This document shows positions 20,925 through 37,550 of a stretch of 64,000 nt of DNA, piece by piece (positions within the stretch are counted from its first letter, which is position 1; every line of letters starts with the position of its first letter). The DNA is from Pseudomonadota bacterium (GTDB taxonomy: Bacteria > Pseudomonadota > Gammaproteobacteria > Xanthomonadales > Rhodanobacteraceae), in assembly GCA_021827205.1 (NCBI GenBank), contig JAKAWV010000004.1, positions 89,491-153,490 of the forward strand, read 5' to 3'. The translations under genes and the position numbers were made by a program. The notes below the pieces were generated by a model. That model worked only from the letters and a program-made list of their open reading frames with translations, did not search any database and was not told the DNA's origin.

Positions 20925-22874
20925 TCAGGCTTGCGGCGCGGGCCGACCGACGCCATCACTGGGCTGGGCGGCGCTGCTGCTGCCGGCCGCACTGCCCCCG
21001 GTACTGACACCGCTACTGCCGGCAACATCATCATGTGCATGCCAATCGCTGGGCGGACCCGGCTCGCGCCCGGCCATGATCGCCGCGATCTGCTCGCGGT
21101 CGATGGTTTCGTACTGCATCAGCGCCGCAGCCATGGCGTGCAGGATGCCCATGTTGTCGGTGAGGATCTGGCGCGCACGGCTGTAGCCGGCGTCGATGGT
21201 GGTGCGCACCACCTCGTCGATGCGCCGCGCGGTAGCCTCGGATACGGTCTTGTGCTGGGTGACCGAGCGCCCGAGAAACACCTCGTCCTCGTCCTCGCCG
21301 TAAGTCATCGGACCCAGTTCCTCGCTGAGGCCGTATTTGGTGGCCATGTCGCGCGCCAGTTGCGTGGCGCGCTGGATGTCATTGCTGGCGCCAGTAGTCA
21401 CCTTGTCGGCACCGAAGATCAGTTCCTCGGCCACGCGCCCGCCAAACAGGCTGGCCAGCCGGCTCTGCAAATGCGTGCGGCTGTGGCTGTAGCGATCGGC
21501 CTCGGGCAGGAACATGGTCACGCCCAGCGCGCGCCCGCGCGGGATGATGGTGACCTTGTGCACCGGGTCGTGGTCAGGCACGTTGAGGCCGACGATGGCG
21601 TGCCCGGACTCGTGATACGCGGTGAGGCGCTTTTCATCCTCGGTCATGATCATCGAGCGCCGCTCGGCGCCCATCATGATCTTGTCCTTGGCGCGCTCGA
21701 AGTGGTCCATGCGCACTTCGCGCGAGTTCTCGCGCGCGGCGAACAGCGCGGCCTCGTTGACCAGGTTGGCCAGATCGGCGCCGGTGAACCCGGGCGTGCC
21801 GCGCGCGATGATCATGGCATCGACGTCGCCGCCCACCGGCACCTTGCGCATGTGCACCTTGAGGATCTGCTCGCGACCACGCAAATCGGGCAGGTTCACG
21901 AATACCTGGCGATCGAAGCGACCCGGGCGCAACAGCGCAGGATCAAGCACATCGGGGCGGTTGGTAGCGGCGATGACGATGACGCCCTCGCTGCCCTCGA
22001 AGCCGTCCATCTCGACCAGCAACTGATTGAGCGTCTGCTCGCGTTCGTCGTGACCGCCGCCCAAACCGGCGCCACGATGGCGGCCGACCGCGTCAATCTC
22101 GTCGATGAAGATGATGCACGGCGCGTGCTTCTTGGCCTGCTCGAACATGTCGCGCACGCGCGCGGCGCCGACGCCGACGAACATCTCGACGAAATCCGAG
22201 CCCGAGATCGAGAAGAAGGGTACCTTGGCTTCACCGGCAATGGCCTTGGCCAGCAACGTCTTGCCGGTACCCGGCGAGCCCGCCAGCAGCACGCCGCGCG
22301 GGATGCGTCCGCCCAGCTTCTGGAACTTGGCCGGATCCTTGAGGAAATCAACCAGCTCGCGCACATCGTCCTTGGCCTCTTCGCAGCCGGCGACATCGGC
22401 GAAGGTCACCTTGACCTGATCCTCGCCCTGCAGCTTGGCGCGCGAACGCCCGAACGACATGGCGCCGCGACCACCACCGCCGGACTGCATCTGACGCATG
22501 AACCAGAACAGCACACCGAAAATAAGCAGGATCGGCACCCAGTCAATCAGGATCTTGACCAGAATGTTGCCGCCATCGGCCGGTGCCTGGGTGACTTGCA
22601 CGTCGTGCTTGAGCAGGCGCGGCACCAGACTGTCATCAAAGAACGGCGCCACTGTGCGCAGCGCGCTGCCGTCGCGCAACTTGCCGGTGATGTTGGGCGG
22701 GTTGCTGGCGCTGATCGTCACCGCGCCGACGTTGTTGTTGTCGACCTGCCGCACGAAGTTGGTATAGCTCATCGCCTGGCTGCCGCGATCGGATGGCGCG
22801 AAACTCTGGAACACGGCCAGCAAAACCACCGCGATCACCAGCCACAACACCAGATTCTTGGCCATGTCGTTCAT
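20925..22874 (-). CDS. ftsH: ATP-dependent zinc metalloprotease FtsH
   Basis: Membrane-bound AAA+ protease that degrades misfolded and regulatory proteins. 649 residues: TM1 (about 7-24), a periplasmic domain, TM2 (about 105-124), the AAA module with Walker A '[10 protein letters not shown]' near 200, Walker B '[11 protein letters not shown]' near 255 and second-region-of-homology arginines, then the zinc site 'HESGHAIVG' near 420. The tail is Gly/Ser-rich. It follows rlmE directly: the four-base overlap couples the two genes. Confidence 0.97.
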   Translation of the reverse strand: MNDMAKNLVLWLVIAVVLLAVFQSFAPSDRGSQAMSYTNFVRQVDNNNVGAVTISASNPPNITGKLRDGSALRTVAPFFDDSLVPRLLKHDVQVTQAPADGGNILVKILIDWVPILLIFGVLFWFMRQMQSGGGGRGAMSFGRSRAKLQGEDQVKVTFADVAGCEEAKDDVRELVDFLKDPAKFQKLGGRIPRGVLLAGSPGTGKTLLAKAIAGEAKVPFFSISGSDFVEMFVGVGAARVRDMFEQAKKHAPCIIFIDEIDAVGRHRGAGLGGGHDEREQTLNQLLVEMDGFEGSEGVIVIAATNRPDVLDPALLRPGRFDRQVFVNLPDLRGREQILKVHMRKVPVGGDVDAMIIARGTPGFTGADLANLVNEAALFAARENSREVRMDHFERAKDKIMMGAERRSMIMTEDEKRLTAYHESGHAIVGLNVPDHDPVHKVTIIPRGRALGVTMFLPEADRYSHSRTHLQSRLASLFGGRVAEELIFGADKVTTGASNDIQRATQLARDMATKYGLSEELGPMTYGEDEDEVFLGRSVTQHKTVSEATARRIDEVVRTTIDAGYSRARQILTDNMGILHAMAAALMQYETIDREQIAAIMAGREPGPPSDWHAHDDVAGSSGVSTGGSAAGSSSAAQPSDGVGRPAPQA

Positions 22875-23542
22875 TTTTTCCGCTCCGTCCGCGCTCCGGG
22901 CTTCAGGCCCGTTGCCAGCGCATACACCTCGCGCGAACGTGCGCGCGAAGCCTTGGGTTTCCGCATACTCACGCGCTGAAAGCCGCCGCGCAAGTCACGT
23001 ACGAAATCATCAAATCCGTTACCTTGGAACAACTTCACCAGCAACGCGCCTTCAGGTTTCAGCCATTGCCGCGCAAACCCGGTGGCCAATTCGGCCAATT
23101 CCATGGCGCGCGCCTGATCGGAAACAACCACACCACTCATGTTGGGGGCCATGTCGGACAGCACAAGATCAAGCTTCTCGCCCTGCAACAGCGTTTCCAG
23201 GCGGGTCTGAACCTCCGGCGCGCGAAAATCGCCCTGCAGAAAATCCACGCCGGCGATGCCCTGCATAGGCAGGATATCCAGCGCGATCAGGCGCCCACCT
23301 GCACCGCGTTGTCCGGCCTGGTGCTCGCGCAACACCTGCGTCCAGCCGCCTGGGGCCGCGCCCAGATCGACAATGTTCATGCGCGGCCGCAGCAGTCGAT
23401 CGCGCTCGATCAATTCGCTCAGTTTGTACGCCGCGCGCGAACGCAGGCCCGCCGCCTGCGCTTTTTTGACGTAGGAATCTGCAAAATGTTCGCGCAACCA
23501 GCGCGTACTGCTTTTGCTGCGGTTCACACGAACACAAACCAT
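22871..23542 (-). CDS. rlmE: 23S rRNA (uridine-2'-O-)-methyltransferase RlmE
   Basis: SAM-dependent methyltransferase (FtsJ/RrmJ) modifying U2552 of 23S rRNA. The ATG at 23542 gives 223 residues ('[16 protein letters not shown]'). The catalytic K-D-K-E set fits: Lys in '[10 protein letters not shown]' near residue 38, Asp in '[12 protein letters not shown]' near 130, Lys in '[10 protein letters not shown]' near 170 and a C-terminal Glu. SAM motif '[14 protein letters not shown]' is near 57. Divergent from yhbY and coupled to ftsH, as in enterobacteria. Confidence 0.95.
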   Translation of the reverse strand: MVCVRVNRSKSSTRWLREHFADSYVKKAQAAGLRSRAAYKLSELIERDRLLRPRMNIVDLGAAPGGWTQVLREHQAGQRGAGGRLIALDILPMQGIAGVDFLQGDFRAPEVQTRLETLLQGEKLDLVLSDMAPNMSGVVVSDQARAMELAELATGFARQWLKPEGALLVKLFQGNGFDDFVRDLRGGFQRVSMRKPKASRARSREVYALATGLKPGARTERKK

Positions 23543-23602
23543 CGACGCGGCCGGACATGATACCTTCCGCGGCCATATTTCGACCGCAGCAGATCGACGC
23601 AC

Positions 23603-23899
23603 ATGGTCCTGACCCCTTCTCAAGTTCGCTACCTGCGCGGCATGGCACACCCGCTGAAGCCGGTGCTGCAACTCGGCGGGCGCGGTGTGACCCCGGCGCT
23701 GCTGCGCGAACTCGACACCGCGCTGGATCACCACGAACTGGTCAAGGTGCGCCTGGCTGGCGCGGATCGCACCGCGCGCGCGGAACAGCTTGACGCCCTG
23801 CTCACCGGCAGTGGCGCCATTCTGGTGCAGCGCATCGGCCACATCGCCAGCGTGTTCCGGCGCAACGTGGAAGCCCCGAAGCTCGCCCTGCCACGCTGA
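23603..23899 (+). CDS. yhbY: YhbY-type RNA-binding protein (CRM domain)
   Basis: Small (98 residues) CRS1-YhbY domain protein associated with large ribosomal subunit precursors. Family features: 'RYLRGMAHPLKPVLQLGGRG' near residue 9, 'LDHHELVKVRLAG' near 41 and 'GQ/RIGHIASVFR' near 82. It is divergent from rlmE, its standard position. The last base overlaps the start of the Mth938-like gene, suggesting co-translation. Confidence 0.94.
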   Translation: MVLTPSQVRYLRGMAHPLKPVLQLGGRGVTPALLRELDTALDHHELVKVRLAGADRTARAEQLDALLTGSGAILVQRIGHIASVFRRNVEAPKLALPR

Positions 23900-24273
23900 T
23901 GGAACTCTCGCTGCAACGCCCCGGCAACTGGCTGTACGTTCGTCACGTCGGCGCTGACAGCATCACCGTGGTCGATCGCGAACTGCGGCATAGCTTTCTA
24001 TTGTGCCGCGAGCAGGCCATGGAGCACTGGCCGGTACGCGCCGCCGCCGAGTTGCAGCCCGAGCACTGGGATGCCGTGCTGGCGCTGCAGCCCGAGATCG
24101 TGCTGCTGGGCACCGGCGTGCAACAGCAGTTTCCGCCGCCGGCCACACTGGCCGCGCTGCTGCAACGGGGCATCGGCTGCGAGGTGATGCACAACGCCGC
24201 CTGCGCGCGCACCTACACGGTGCTGTCCGACGAGGGACGGCGCGTGGTCGCGGCCTTCATCCTGCCCGGCTGA
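23899..24273 (+). CDS. Mth938-like domain (DUF498) protein
   Basis: 124-residue protein of the Mth938/NDUFAF3-like family (PF04430). The characteristic 'PEIVLLGTGVQQQFPPP' is near residue 64 and 'GIGCEVMHNAACARTYTVL' near 92. Biochemical function in bacteria is unknown; the mitochondrial relative NDUFAF3 is a complex I assembly factor. That link is interesting given the nearby nuo operon but is only inference. The start overlaps the yhbY stop. Confidence 0.85.
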   Translation: MELSLQRPGNWLYVRHVGADSITVVDRELRHSFLLCREQAMEHWPVRAAAELQPEHWDAVLALQPEIVLLGTGVQQQFPPPATLAALLQRGIGCEVMHNAACARTYTVLSDEGRRVVAAFILPG

Positions 24274-24289
24274 AGCGCCATGCGTTGGT

Positions 24290-25153
24290 TCAACGTTTGG
24301 GTAGAAAGTCAAGCGGATTCAGTGGTTTGCCGTCCTTGCGGATCTCGAAGTGCAGCTCGACGCGCGGGGCACCGCTATTGCCCATTTCGGCAATCTCCTG
24401 TCCGGCGACGACGTTCTCGCCTTCCTTCACCAGACGCACGCTGTTGTGGCCGTAGGCCGACAGGTAGCTGTCGCTGTGCTTGATGATGATCAACTCGCCG
24501 TAGCCGACCAGACCGCTGCCGCTGTACACCACCATGCCGGACGCCGCCGCGTACACCGGCTGGCCCATGCGACCGCCGATATCCAGGCCCTGCCGGCCCG
24601 GTTCATCGGCTTCGAAACCGGCCAGCACCGGACCGTGCACCGGCCAGCGCCAGACGATGCCATCGATGCTGCGCGTCGGCCCACCGCTGATCACCGCGGT
24701 ATTCGCGCGGGCCGGCGCCGAAGCACTGGCAGCGACGGTATTCGCGGGCGTCACGCTGCTGCTGACAGGCGCCGCCACCGCAGCAACCGCCGCGCCGGGC
24801 GCCGCAACCACCGCGGGTATCGCCGCAGCCGGCGGTGACGTGATCGGCGCCAGCGCCGCAGGCGCGCCATGCAGGCGCAACTCCTGCCCCGGATAAATCG
24901 TGTAGGGCGGGCCGATGCCGTTGATGCGCGCCAGCTCGCGGTAATCCATCTGGTGACGGAAAGCGATGCTGTACAGCGTGTCGCCGGCGACCACGCGGTA
25001 GTAACCAGGGCGTTCGGTCACGCGCGACGTCGGCGTGCCGTAAGGTGAAAAACGCCGCACCGCCACCACACGTGGCTCGGTGGAACATGCTGCCAGCAGC
25101 AGCACCGCGAGCGCGACGATCAACAACCGGCAGAAGCGCGGGCACGAACGCAT
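24290..25153 (-). CDS. nlpD: NlpD-like LysM/LytM lipoprotein
   Basis: Envelope protein that activates cell-separation amidases. 287 residues from ATG 25153: lipoprotein signal with lipobox 'LLLAACS' near residue 20, LysM domain 'YRVVAGDTLYSIAF' near 50, an Ala/Pro-rich linker (about 95-165), and an M23/LytM domain. The domain looks catalytically dead: the zinc HxxxD is 'GLDIGGRMG' without His, and the final HxH is 'VELHFEI' with only one His, as in E. coli NlpD. No rpoS follows. Confidence 0.9.
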   Translation of the reverse strand: MRSCPRFCRLLIVALAVLLLAACSTEPRVVAVRRFSPYGTPTSRVTERPGYYRVVAGDTLYSIAFRHQMDYRELARINGIGPPYTIYPGQELRLHGAPAALAPITSPPAAAIPAVVAAPGAAVAAVAAPVSSSVTPANTVAASASAPARANTAVISGGPTRSIDGIVWRWPVHGPVLAGFEADEPGRQGLDIGGRMGQPVYAAASGMVVYSGSGLVGYGELIIIKHSDSYLSAYGHNSVRLVKEGENVVAGQEIAEMGNSGAPRVELHFEIRKDGKPLNPLDFLPKR

Positions 25154-25160
25154 GCGAACC

Positions 25161-25769
25161 TCAGTTGGATCCGAACCACCACAAACCCAGCAAGACCAGC
25201 GCACCGATGACGCCCCAGCCCAACCATTCGACCCAGCGCGCCAGAAACAGTTCGGCGCGCGGTCCCAGCCAGCGCAACAAGAAGGCCAGAAGATACACGC
25301 GCTTGCCGCGCCCCACCGCCATGCTGGCGAAAAAAGCCAGCAGCGGCACGCCGACGATGCCCGAAGCCCAGGTGAACAGCTTCAGCGGCAGCGGCGTGAA
25401 TCCGGCCAGCACCAGCAGCCAGAATGCGGTCCATGGATGCTTGGCCACGTCCACGCGCAGCTCCGCGACGAGGCGCTCGATCGGCCCCATCCAGCCCAGC
25501 TTCAGCAGCCACGGTTGCAAGGCATCGAAGGCGTAATGACCCAGGGCGTAGCCGATCAGCGAGCCGATCAGGGAAAACAGCAGGCTGATGCTGGCATAGC
25601 GATACGCGCGCCGCGGCTGCGCCAGACACATCGGCGCCAGCATCAGCTCGGGCGCCACCGGAATCGCGAACGCCTCGACCAGACTCAAGCCGCCCAGATA
25701 GCGTTCGGCATGCCGATGGCGCGACCAGCCCAGCACGCGCTGGTAGATCGCACCGAACAGGCGCATCAA
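25161..25769 (-). CDS. YqaA-family (DedA-like) membrane protein
   Basis: 202-residue integral membrane protein of the SNARE-associated/DedA superfamily, YqaA subgroup. It has four to five hydrophobic segments, '[17 protein letters not shown]' near residue 36, and '[21 protein letters not shown]' near 135. DedA relatives act in lipid flipping and proton-driven transport; the role of YqaA is unknown. It overlaps pcm by four bases and is seven bases from nlpD. Confidence 0.82.
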   Translation of the reverse strand: MMRLFGAIYQRVLGWSRHRHAERYLGGLSLVEAFAIPVAPELMLAPMCLAQPRRAYRYASISLLFSLIGSLIGYALGHYAFDALQPWLLKLGWMGPIERLVAELRVDVAKHPWTAFWLLVLAGFTPLPLKLFTWASGIVGVPLLAFFASMAVGRGKRVYLLAFLLRWLGPRAELFLARWVEWLGWGVIGALVLLGLWWFGSN

Positions 25770-26446
25770 CGCGTGCCCGCCAGCAGCGGCACGAAGCTGA
25801 CCTCGCCAAGATCCTCCTGCTGCAGCACGCCGGCGGCATCGCGCCGAAAACGCAGCAGGTGCTGCCGGTCGGCCGGCCCGAATGGACCCAGCACCATGCC
25901 GCCGGGCGCCAGTTGCGCGGGCAGTTCCTGCGGTACCACCTCGCCAGCGGCGGTAAGGATGATCGCGTCGAATGGAGCTTCAGCCAGCCAGCCGAGCATG
26001 CCGTCGTCGTGGCGACTGCGGATGTTGTCGAACTTGAGCGCGCGAAAACGGCGCCGCGCCTGGCGCAACAGTTCGTCGATGCGCTCCACCGTGTAGACCC
26101 CGGGCAGCAGCCGCGCCAGCACCGCCGCCTGATAGCCCGAGCCGGTGCCGATCTCCAGCACCTTGGCCGGCGTGCCGAACTCGAGCAGCGCCTCGGTCAT
26201 GCGCGCCACCACCCAAGGTTGCGAGATGGTCTGGCCGAAACCGATCGGCAGCGCGGTGTTCTCGTAGGCGCGTGGCGCCAGCGCCTCGTCGATGAACACA
26301 TGCCGCGGCAGCGTGCGCATGACCTCGAGCACGCGCGCGTCACGGATGCCTTCCTCGCGCAACAGCGCCACCAGGCGATCGCGCGCGCGCTGCGAGGTCA
26401 TGCCCTGCCCACCCTGATCGAGCACCGGCGCGTGGTATTGACTCAC
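25766..26446 (-). CDS. pcm: Protein-L-isoaspartate O-methyltransferase
   Basis: Repairs isoaspartyl damage by SAM-dependent methylation. I choose the GTG at 26446 because it overlaps the surE stop as GTGA, giving 226 residues; an ATG at 26401 is the alternative. SAM motif I '[19 protein letters not shown]' near residue 95, substrate motif '[12 protein letters not shown]' near 65 and '[13 protein letters not shown]' near 155. Part of the surE-pcm-nlpD block typical of proteobacteria. Confidence 0.93.
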   Translation of the reverse strand: MSQYHAPVLDQGGQGMTSQRARDRLVALLREEGIRDARVLEVMRTLPRHVFIDEALAPRAYENTALPIGFGQTISQPWVVARMTEALLEFGTPAKVLEIGTGSGYQAAVLARLLPGVYTVERIDELLRQARRRFRALKFDNIRSRHDDGMLGWLAEAPFDAIILTAAGEVVPQELPAQLAPGGMVLGPFGPADRQHLLRFRRDAAGVLQQEDLGEVSFVPLLAGTR

Positions 26447-27225
26447 AGCGCCCCCGCGCGCGGCAGATCGGCTTCCAGCCCATCGATCCACGCCGCCACG
26501 GTTTCCAGCGCTTGAAAGCGGGTCAGGTCGACCTGGATCGGGGTGACCGACACGCAGCCGCGGCGTACCGCATCGAAGTCGGTGCCGGGACCGTCATCCT
26601 CGGCGGCGCCAACCGGACCGATCCACCACACCGGCTTGCCGCGCGGGTCTTCGCTGCGCAGGCACGGCGCGGCGCGATGGCGGCGGCCAAGGCGTGTCAC
26701 CTCGAAGCCGGCCAGCTCGCGCCACGGGCGATCGGGCACGTTGACGTTGAGAATGGTGTCGGCCGGCAGCGGCTGCGCCACCAGACGCCGCACCAGACGC
26801 AACACCGCCTCGGCGGCGGTGGCGTAGTGCTCGCCGACATGATCGGCCGTGACCAGCGACACGGCGATCGCCGGCAGGCCCAGAAAGCGTCCTTCCATCG
26901 CCGCCGAAACCGTGCCGGAATAAATCACGTCATCGCCCAGGTTGCCGGCGTTGTTGATGCCCGAGACCACGATGTCCGGATCGTCATCGAGCAGGCCGGA
27001 CAACGCCAGATGCACGCAATCGGTGGGCGTGCCGGCCACGCGAAAACGGCCGTCCTCCATGCGCAGCGCGCGGATCGGCTGATCCAGCGTCAGCGAATTG
27101 CTGGCGCCAGAGCGATCGCGATCCGGCGCGACCACGCTGATGCGCCCCAGCGCGGCCAGATGCTTGGCGAGTACATGAATGCCGGGAGCATCCACCCCGT
27201 CGTCGTTGCTGATCAGCACGTGCAT
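26443..27225 (-). CDS. surE: 5'/3'-nucleotidase SurE
   Basis: Stationary-phase survival nucleotidase acting on nucleoside monophosphates. The ATG at 27225 gives 260 residues starting '[16 protein letters not shown]', which contains the metal-binding DD pair. '[14 protein letters not shown]' near residue 35 and '[20 protein letters not shown]' near 88 are family motifs. The Smr gene is divergent upstream. In relatives truD precedes surE on the same strand; here the truD remnant lies beyond smr. Confidence 0.95.
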   Translation of the reverse strand: MHVLISNDDGVDAPGIHVLAKHLAALGRISVVAPDRDRSGASNSLTLDQPIRALRMEDGRFRVAGTPTDCVHLALSGLLDDDPDIVVSGINNAGNLGDDVIYSGTVSAAMEGRFLGLPAIAVSLVTADHVGEHYATAAEAVLRLVRRLVAQPLPADTILNVNVPDRPWRELAGFEVTRLGRRHRAAPCLRSEDPRGKPVWWIGPVGAAEDDGPGTDFDAVRRGCVSVTPIQVDLTRFQALETVAAWIDGLEADLPRAGAL

Positions 27226-27332
27226 GAGAATCCCGGATCGCCGCGCGCGACCGGCGGCGGTTTCAGATTGCGATTCTATCAGTCGGATGTATCGCCACGA
27301 GACATCCACGGCGGCGCTGCTAATCTGCCAAC

Positions 27333-27884
27333 ATGAGCAAGCGCAACAGCATCTATGCCGATCCCGAGGACGCGGCGGAACTGTTCCGCGCCGCGGTGGG
27401 GCCGCTGCGCGAACTGCCGCCACAGGAGCCACCGCCGCGCCGCGCGCCGCCACCGCTGCGCGCGCACATGGCCGCCGCCGCCGAGGCCGCGGTGATGCGC
27501 GAATTGCTCGACGGCACGTTCGCTGCGGCCACGATCGAAGTGGGTGAGGAACTGCTGCATCTCAAGGACGGCCACTCACCGCGCCTGCTCAAGCGTCTGC
27601 GCCGCGGCGAGTTCAGCGTGCAGGACGAGATCGACCTGCATCACCTGCGCGTCGTCGAGGCCGCGGAACTGCTGGCCACGTTTCTTGCCGACAGCCACCG
27701 CGCCGGCTATCGCTGCGTCAAGATCATCCACGGCAAGGGCTTGCGCTCGGGGCAACGCGGCCCGGTGCTGAAGGCGCTCACGGCGCATGCGCTGCGTCGG
27801 CGCGCGGACGTGATCGCGTTCGCCTCGGCGCGCGCCAATCAGGGCGGCAGCGGCGCGACGCTGGTGTTGTTGAGTGCGCGCTGA
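27333..27884 (+). CDS. Smr-domain protein
   Basis: 183 residues. A Pro-rich N-terminal half is followed by a Smr domain (about residues 100-180): '[20 protein letters not shown]' near 107 and '[19 protein letters not shown]' near 135. Bacterial Smr domains can act as nucleases or nucleic-acid binders; stand-alone SmrA-like proteins have unclear roles. It runs opposite to its neighbours and ends four bases from the truD remnant, close to one edge of the truD deletion. Confidence 0.87.
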   Translation: MSKRNSIYADPEDAAELFRAAVGPLRELPPQEPPPRRAPPPLRAHMAAAAEAAVMRELLDGTFAAATIEVGEELLHLKDGHSPRLLKRLRRGEFSVQDEIDLHHLRVVEAAELLATFLADSHRAGYRCVKIIHGKGLRSGQRGPVLKALTAHALRRRADVIAFASARANQGGSGATLVLLSAR

Positions 27885-27888
27885 AGCT

Positions 27889-28101
27889 TCAGGCCTGGTC
27901 ACCCAAGGCGGCTTGCGCAGCGGCGTCATCCAGCAGTTCCTGCACCACGGCCGTGGCGTAAGCGCCGGCGCCATCGGCGGCAGAGCCCAGCACTGCCTCG
28001 ACGACGAAGTCCTCGGGTTGCGCGCGCAGCACTCCATGCAGCGGCGGCGCGCCCCAGGCGCGCGGCAAACCCGCATGCGCGACATCGTGTTCGGCACTCA
28101 T
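27889..28101 (-). pseudogene. truD: truD remnant with large in-frame internal deletion
   Basis: TruD makes pseudouridine-13 in tRNA-Glu and is about 340-350 residues; this frame encodes only 70. Its first 39 residues match the TruD N-terminus ('GVLRAQPEDFVVEAVLG'), and its last 25 match the extreme C-terminus ('GAYATAVVQELLDD', compare E. coli 'GSFATSVVRELI'). About 270 codons between them, including the catalytic Asp segment, are absent, and the two ends are joined in frame. The ATGA overlap with ispF is intact. It cannot be an active synthase. An assembly collapse is the main alternative. Confidence 0.8.
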
Positions 28102-28583
28102 GCCGCAGCCACCAGCAGCACCACGGCTTGCGCGGCGATGCCTTCGCCGCGCCCGGTGAACCCGAGCCGCTCGCTGGTGGTGGCCTTGACGCTGATCTGC
28201 GCCGGCGTACAACCCATGTCGGCGGCCAGCACGGCGCGCATTGTCGCGGCGTGCGGGGCGATTTTCGGCTGCTCGCAGATCACGGTGACATCCGCGTTGC
28301 CCAGCGCATAGCCCGCCTGTCGCACCATGGCCGCGACCCTGCGCAGGAATTCGCGGCTGTCGGCGCCGCGCCAGCGCGCATCGGAAGGCGGGAAGTGCCG
28401 GCCGATATCGCCCAGCGCGACCGCGCCCAGCAGCGCATCGCACAGCGCGTGGACCACCACATCGCCATCCGAGTGCGCCACCACGCCCTGCGTATGCGCG
28501 ATGCGCACGCCGCCGAGCATCACGTGGTCGCCCGTGCCGAAAGCGTGTACGTCGAGACCTTGACCGATGCGGATAGCCGCCAT
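28098..28583 (-). CDS. ispF: 2-C-methyl-D-erythritol 2,4-cyclodiphosphate synthase
   Basis: Fifth enzyme of the MEP isoprenoid pathway. The ATG at 28583 gives 161 residues. Metal ligands are in '[10 protein letters not shown]' near residue 7 and '[18 protein letters not shown]' near 35; '[10 protein letters not shown]' and the C-terminal '[17 protein letters not shown]' are family signatures. It overlaps the truD remnant by four bases and follows ispD after 116 bases. Confidence 0.96.
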   Translation of the reverse strand: MAAIRIGQGLDVHAFGTGDHVMLGGVRIAHTQGVVAHSDGDVVVHALCDALLGAVALGDIGRHFPPSDARWRGADSREFLRRVAAMVRQAGYALGNADVTVICEQPKIAPHAATMRAVLAADMGCTPAQISVKATTSERLGFTGRGEGIAAQAVVLLVAAA

Positions 28584-28699
28584 GCGTAAGGCTCCTTGTC
28601 GCAGAGCAGGGTCCGGCAAGGTGCGCCGGGGATGGTGTAGCTTAGTGCCAGCGCGGGTACCGCCGAATAGGTGCCCCGGCAATCGCGCCTGATTCGGGC

Positions 28700-29407
28700 T
28701 CAGCCGTGGCGCGCCAGCCAGAACTCGGCGTAAGCCAGATCGACGGGCGTGGTGATCTTGAGGTTGTCCTCGCTGCCCTCGACCAGGAGCGGCCGCAGAC
28801 CGATGCGCTCCAGCGCCATGGCTTCGTCGGTGATCGCCACCCCGGCTTGCGCAGCCATCGACAGCGCGCGTTCGAGGTCGCCACGGCGCGCCATCTGCGG
28901 GGTCAGCGCGCGCCAGAGTCCGGCGCGCGGCTCGGTGGTCGCGATGCCGCCGGCGGCATCGGCGCGCTTGAGCGTGTCGCGCACCGGCGCGGCCAGAATC
29001 GCGCCGTGCGCATGCGCCAAGCCGGCTTGAACGAGATGCTCCAGATCCTGCGCACGCAGCAAGGGACGCGCGGCGTCATGCACCAGCACGCTGTCCTGCG
29101 CCGCGACCGTGTCCGGCAACGCGCACAGTCCGGCCAGCACCGAATCGGCGCGCTCGTCCCCGCCGCGCGCGCGCAACACCGGTTTGCCCGCAAGTTGCGT
29201 GATACCGGGCCAGTGCGCGTCATCCGCCGCCAGCACCACCATCAGCCCGGCGATGCGCGCGTGCGCGGCAAGGCGCTGCAGGGTGTGCAGCAGCAGCGGT
29301 TGACCCGCCAGATCGAGGTATTGCTTGGGCACGGCCGCGCCCATGCGCGCGCCACGGCCGGCGGCCGGGACCACGCACCAGCAGCGCGTCGATTCACGGA
29401 CCGGCAC
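28700..29407 (-). CDS. ispD: 2-C-methyl-D-erythritol 4-phosphate cytidylyltransferase
   Basis: Third enzyme of the MEP pathway: CTP plus MEP to CDP-ME. 235 residues with the nucleotide-binding '[20 protein letters not shown]' near residue 12, '[11 protein letters not shown]' near 105 and '[13 protein letters not shown]' at the C-terminus. Overlaps ftsB by 14 bases, so translation is likely coupled. Confidence 0.95.
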   Translation of the reverse strand: MPVRESTRCWCVVPAAGRGARMGAAVPKQYLDLAGQPLLLHTLQRLAAHARIAGLMVVLAADDAHWPGITQLAGKPVLRARGGDERADSVLAGLCALPDTVAAQDSVLVHDAARPLLRAQDLEHLVQAGLAHAHGAILAAPVRDTLKRADAAGGIATTEPRAGLWRALTPQMARRGDLERALSMAAQAGVAITDEAMALERIGLRPLLVEGSEDNLKITTPVDLAYAEFWLARHG

Positions 29408-29702
29408 TGCTCGCTCCGGCCGGATGCTGCACCGGCACGACCTGATAAAACACCTCGCCCGGCTTGATCAGGCCCAGCTCCGAACGCGCATGCGCCTCGA
29501 TGGCGTGGGTACCGGTCTTGAGGTCGGCCACCTCGGCTTCGAGCAGCTCGTTGCGCTTCCGCAGGCGCGCGTTGTCAGCCGTCTGCGCCTGCACCTGCGC
29601 GCGCAGCGCGCGCACCTCCTGCATGCTGCCCGGCCCCCACCACAGTCGCGATTGCAGAAAGACCACCAGCACCAGCAGCAGCAGCGAGAGCCAGCGCCAC
29701 AT
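29394..29702 (-). CDS. ftsB: Cell division protein FtsB
   Basis: Bitopic septum protein that forms a complex with FtsL and FtsQ. 102 residues from ATG 29702: one TM helix (about 3-18), then a leucine-zipper coiled coil ('[18 protein letters not shown]' near 31), and the conserved '[20 protein letters not shown]' near 69. It sits eight bases after eno, its standard place. Confidence 0.94.
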   Translation of the reverse strand: MWRWLSLLLLVLVVFLQSRLWWGPGSMQEVRALRAQVQAQTADNARLRKRNELLEAEVADLKTGTHAIEAHARSELGLIKPGEVFYQVVPVQHPAGASSAGP

Positions 29703-29710
29703 CGGTGCGA

Positions 29711-30997
29711 TCAGGCGCGCACGCGCGGAAACGCCGTGACGCCGCGAAACTGCGCGCCGCCGCCCAGCGCCTGTTCGATGCGCAGCAACTGGTTGTACTT
29801 GGCCACGCGATCGCTGCGGCACAGCGAGCCGGTCTTGATCTGCGTGGCGCTGCCGGCCACGGCCAGATCGGCGATGAAGGTATCCTCGGTCTCGCCGGAG
29901 CGATGCGAAATGACCTGCGCATAGCCGGCCTGCTCGGCGATGCGCATGGTTTCCAGCGTCTCGCTGAGCGTGCCGATCTGGTTGAGCTTGATCAGGATGG
30001 CGTTGGCGATGCCGGCGGCGATGCCGGCGCGGAAGATCGCCGGGTTGGTGACGAAGTTGTCGTCGCCGACGATCTGCAGGCGCGCGCCCAGACGCTGCGT
30101 GATCAGCTTCCAGCCGGCGTCGTCGCCTTCCGCCATGGGATCCTCCAGCGAGCAAATCGGGTAGCGGTCCACCCACACCTCGTACAACTCGATCAGGTGC
30201 TCGGCGGCGAGGCTGCGACCTTCACCGGCGAGGTGGTACTTGCCGTCCTCGAAAAACTCCGAGGCGGCCGGATCCAGCGCCAGCCAGATGTCCTGGCCCG
30301 GGCGATAACCGGCGCGGGTGATGGCCTCGAGGATGGTCTCGATGGCTTCCTCGTGCGAGCGCAGATCCGGCGCGAAACCACCCTCGTCGCCCACCGCGGT
30401 CGACAGGCCGCGCGACTTCAGCACCGCCTTGAGCGCGTGAAAAGTCTCGGATGCGGCGCGCAAGGCCTCGCCGAAACTGGGCAGACCGGCCGGGACAATC
30501 ATGAATTCCTGCATGTCGAGGTTGTTGTCGGCATGCACGCCGCCGTTGATCACGTTCATCTGCGGCACCGGCAAGTGCGCCGCGCGCTCCTGCGCCAATG
30601 CCTGCCAAAGATCAATACCGCGCGCCGCGGCGCTGGCGCGCGCCGCCGCCAGCGACACGCCAAGAATGGCGTTGGCGCCCAGCCGACCCTTGTTGGGCGT
30701 CCCGTCCAACTCGCACAAGCGGCGATCGAGGCCCGCCTGATCAGCGGCGTCGAAATCCTGCAGCGCGCGCGCGATCTCGCCGTTGACGTGCGCCACCGCG
30801 TGCAGCACGCCCTTGCCAGCGAAGCGCGCCTTGTCGCCGTCGCGCAATTCCACCGCCTCGCGCGAGCCGGTGGAGGCGCCGCTCGGCACCGCGGCGCGAC
30901 CGCGCTGGCCGCCGTTGAGCGTGACCTCGGCCTCGAGGGTGGGATTGCCGCGGGAGTCGAGGATTTCGCGTGCGTGGATGCTGCGGATGCGGGTCAT
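29711..30997 (-). CDS. eno: Enolase
   Basis: Converts 2-phosphoglycerate to phosphoenolpyruvate; also an RNA-degradosome partner in some bacteria. 428 residues. The catalytic Glu and Lys regions are visible: '[11 protein letters not shown]' near 205, 'EDPMAEGDD' near 290, 'VGDDNFVTN' near 315, '[15 protein letters not shown]' near 338 and '[17 protein letters not shown]' near 370. It follows kdsA by 27 bases. Confidence 0.97.
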   Translation of the reverse strand: MTRIRSIHAREILDSRGNPTLEAEVTLNGGQRGRAAVPSGASTGSREAVELRDGDKARFAGKGVLHAVAHVNGEIARALQDFDAADQAGLDRRLCELDGTPNKGRLGANAILGVSLAAARASAAARGIDLWQALAQERAAHLPVPQMNVINGGVHADNNLDMQEFMIVPAGLPSFGEALRAASETFHALKAVLKSRGLSTAVGDEGGFAPDLRSHEEAIETILEAITRAGYRPGQDIWLALDPAASEFFEDGKYHLAGEGRSLAAEHLIELYEVWVDRYPICSLEDPMAEGDDAGWKLITQRLGARLQIVGDDNFVTNPAIFRAGIAAGIANAILIKLNQIGTLSETLETMRIAEQAGYAQVISHRSGETEDTFIADLAVAGSATQIKTGSLCRSDRVAKYNQLLRIEQALGGGAQFRGVTAFPRVRA

Positions 30998-31024
30998 GGC
31001 GTTCTCGGATACAGGATGGAAGGG

Positions 31025-37328
<6,304 letters not shown>

Positions 37329-37477
37329 GAAAGGTTGGGACTGGGGACTCGGGTCAAAGCGTCGCAAACGCGCTGGATGCTCGCATGCGCGGGCATGACG
37401 ATGCCGGGATTCCCCACTCCCCACTTTTGTCATCCCGAGTGCAGCGCGTAATCGCCGGCGCCGGGGCGGCGCCATGA

Positions 37478-37550
37478 CCGGCTTGGGTGTACGTTTCGCG
37501 CGCACGTCGACCAGGCGCTGACAGGGGATGGCCATGCATCGTCGTTACGG
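37478..37550 (+). repeat. Leader direct repeat, copy 1
   Basis: A segment of about 70 bases (CCGGCTTGGGTGTACGTTTC through the first codons, ATGCATCGTCG) that recurs almost unchanged before paralogues 2 and 3. It carries the shared Shine-Dalgarno AGGGG. Upstream, 37329-37477 is non-coding, with GGGACTC-like heptamers resembling those between nuoG and nuoF. Confidence 0.85.
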
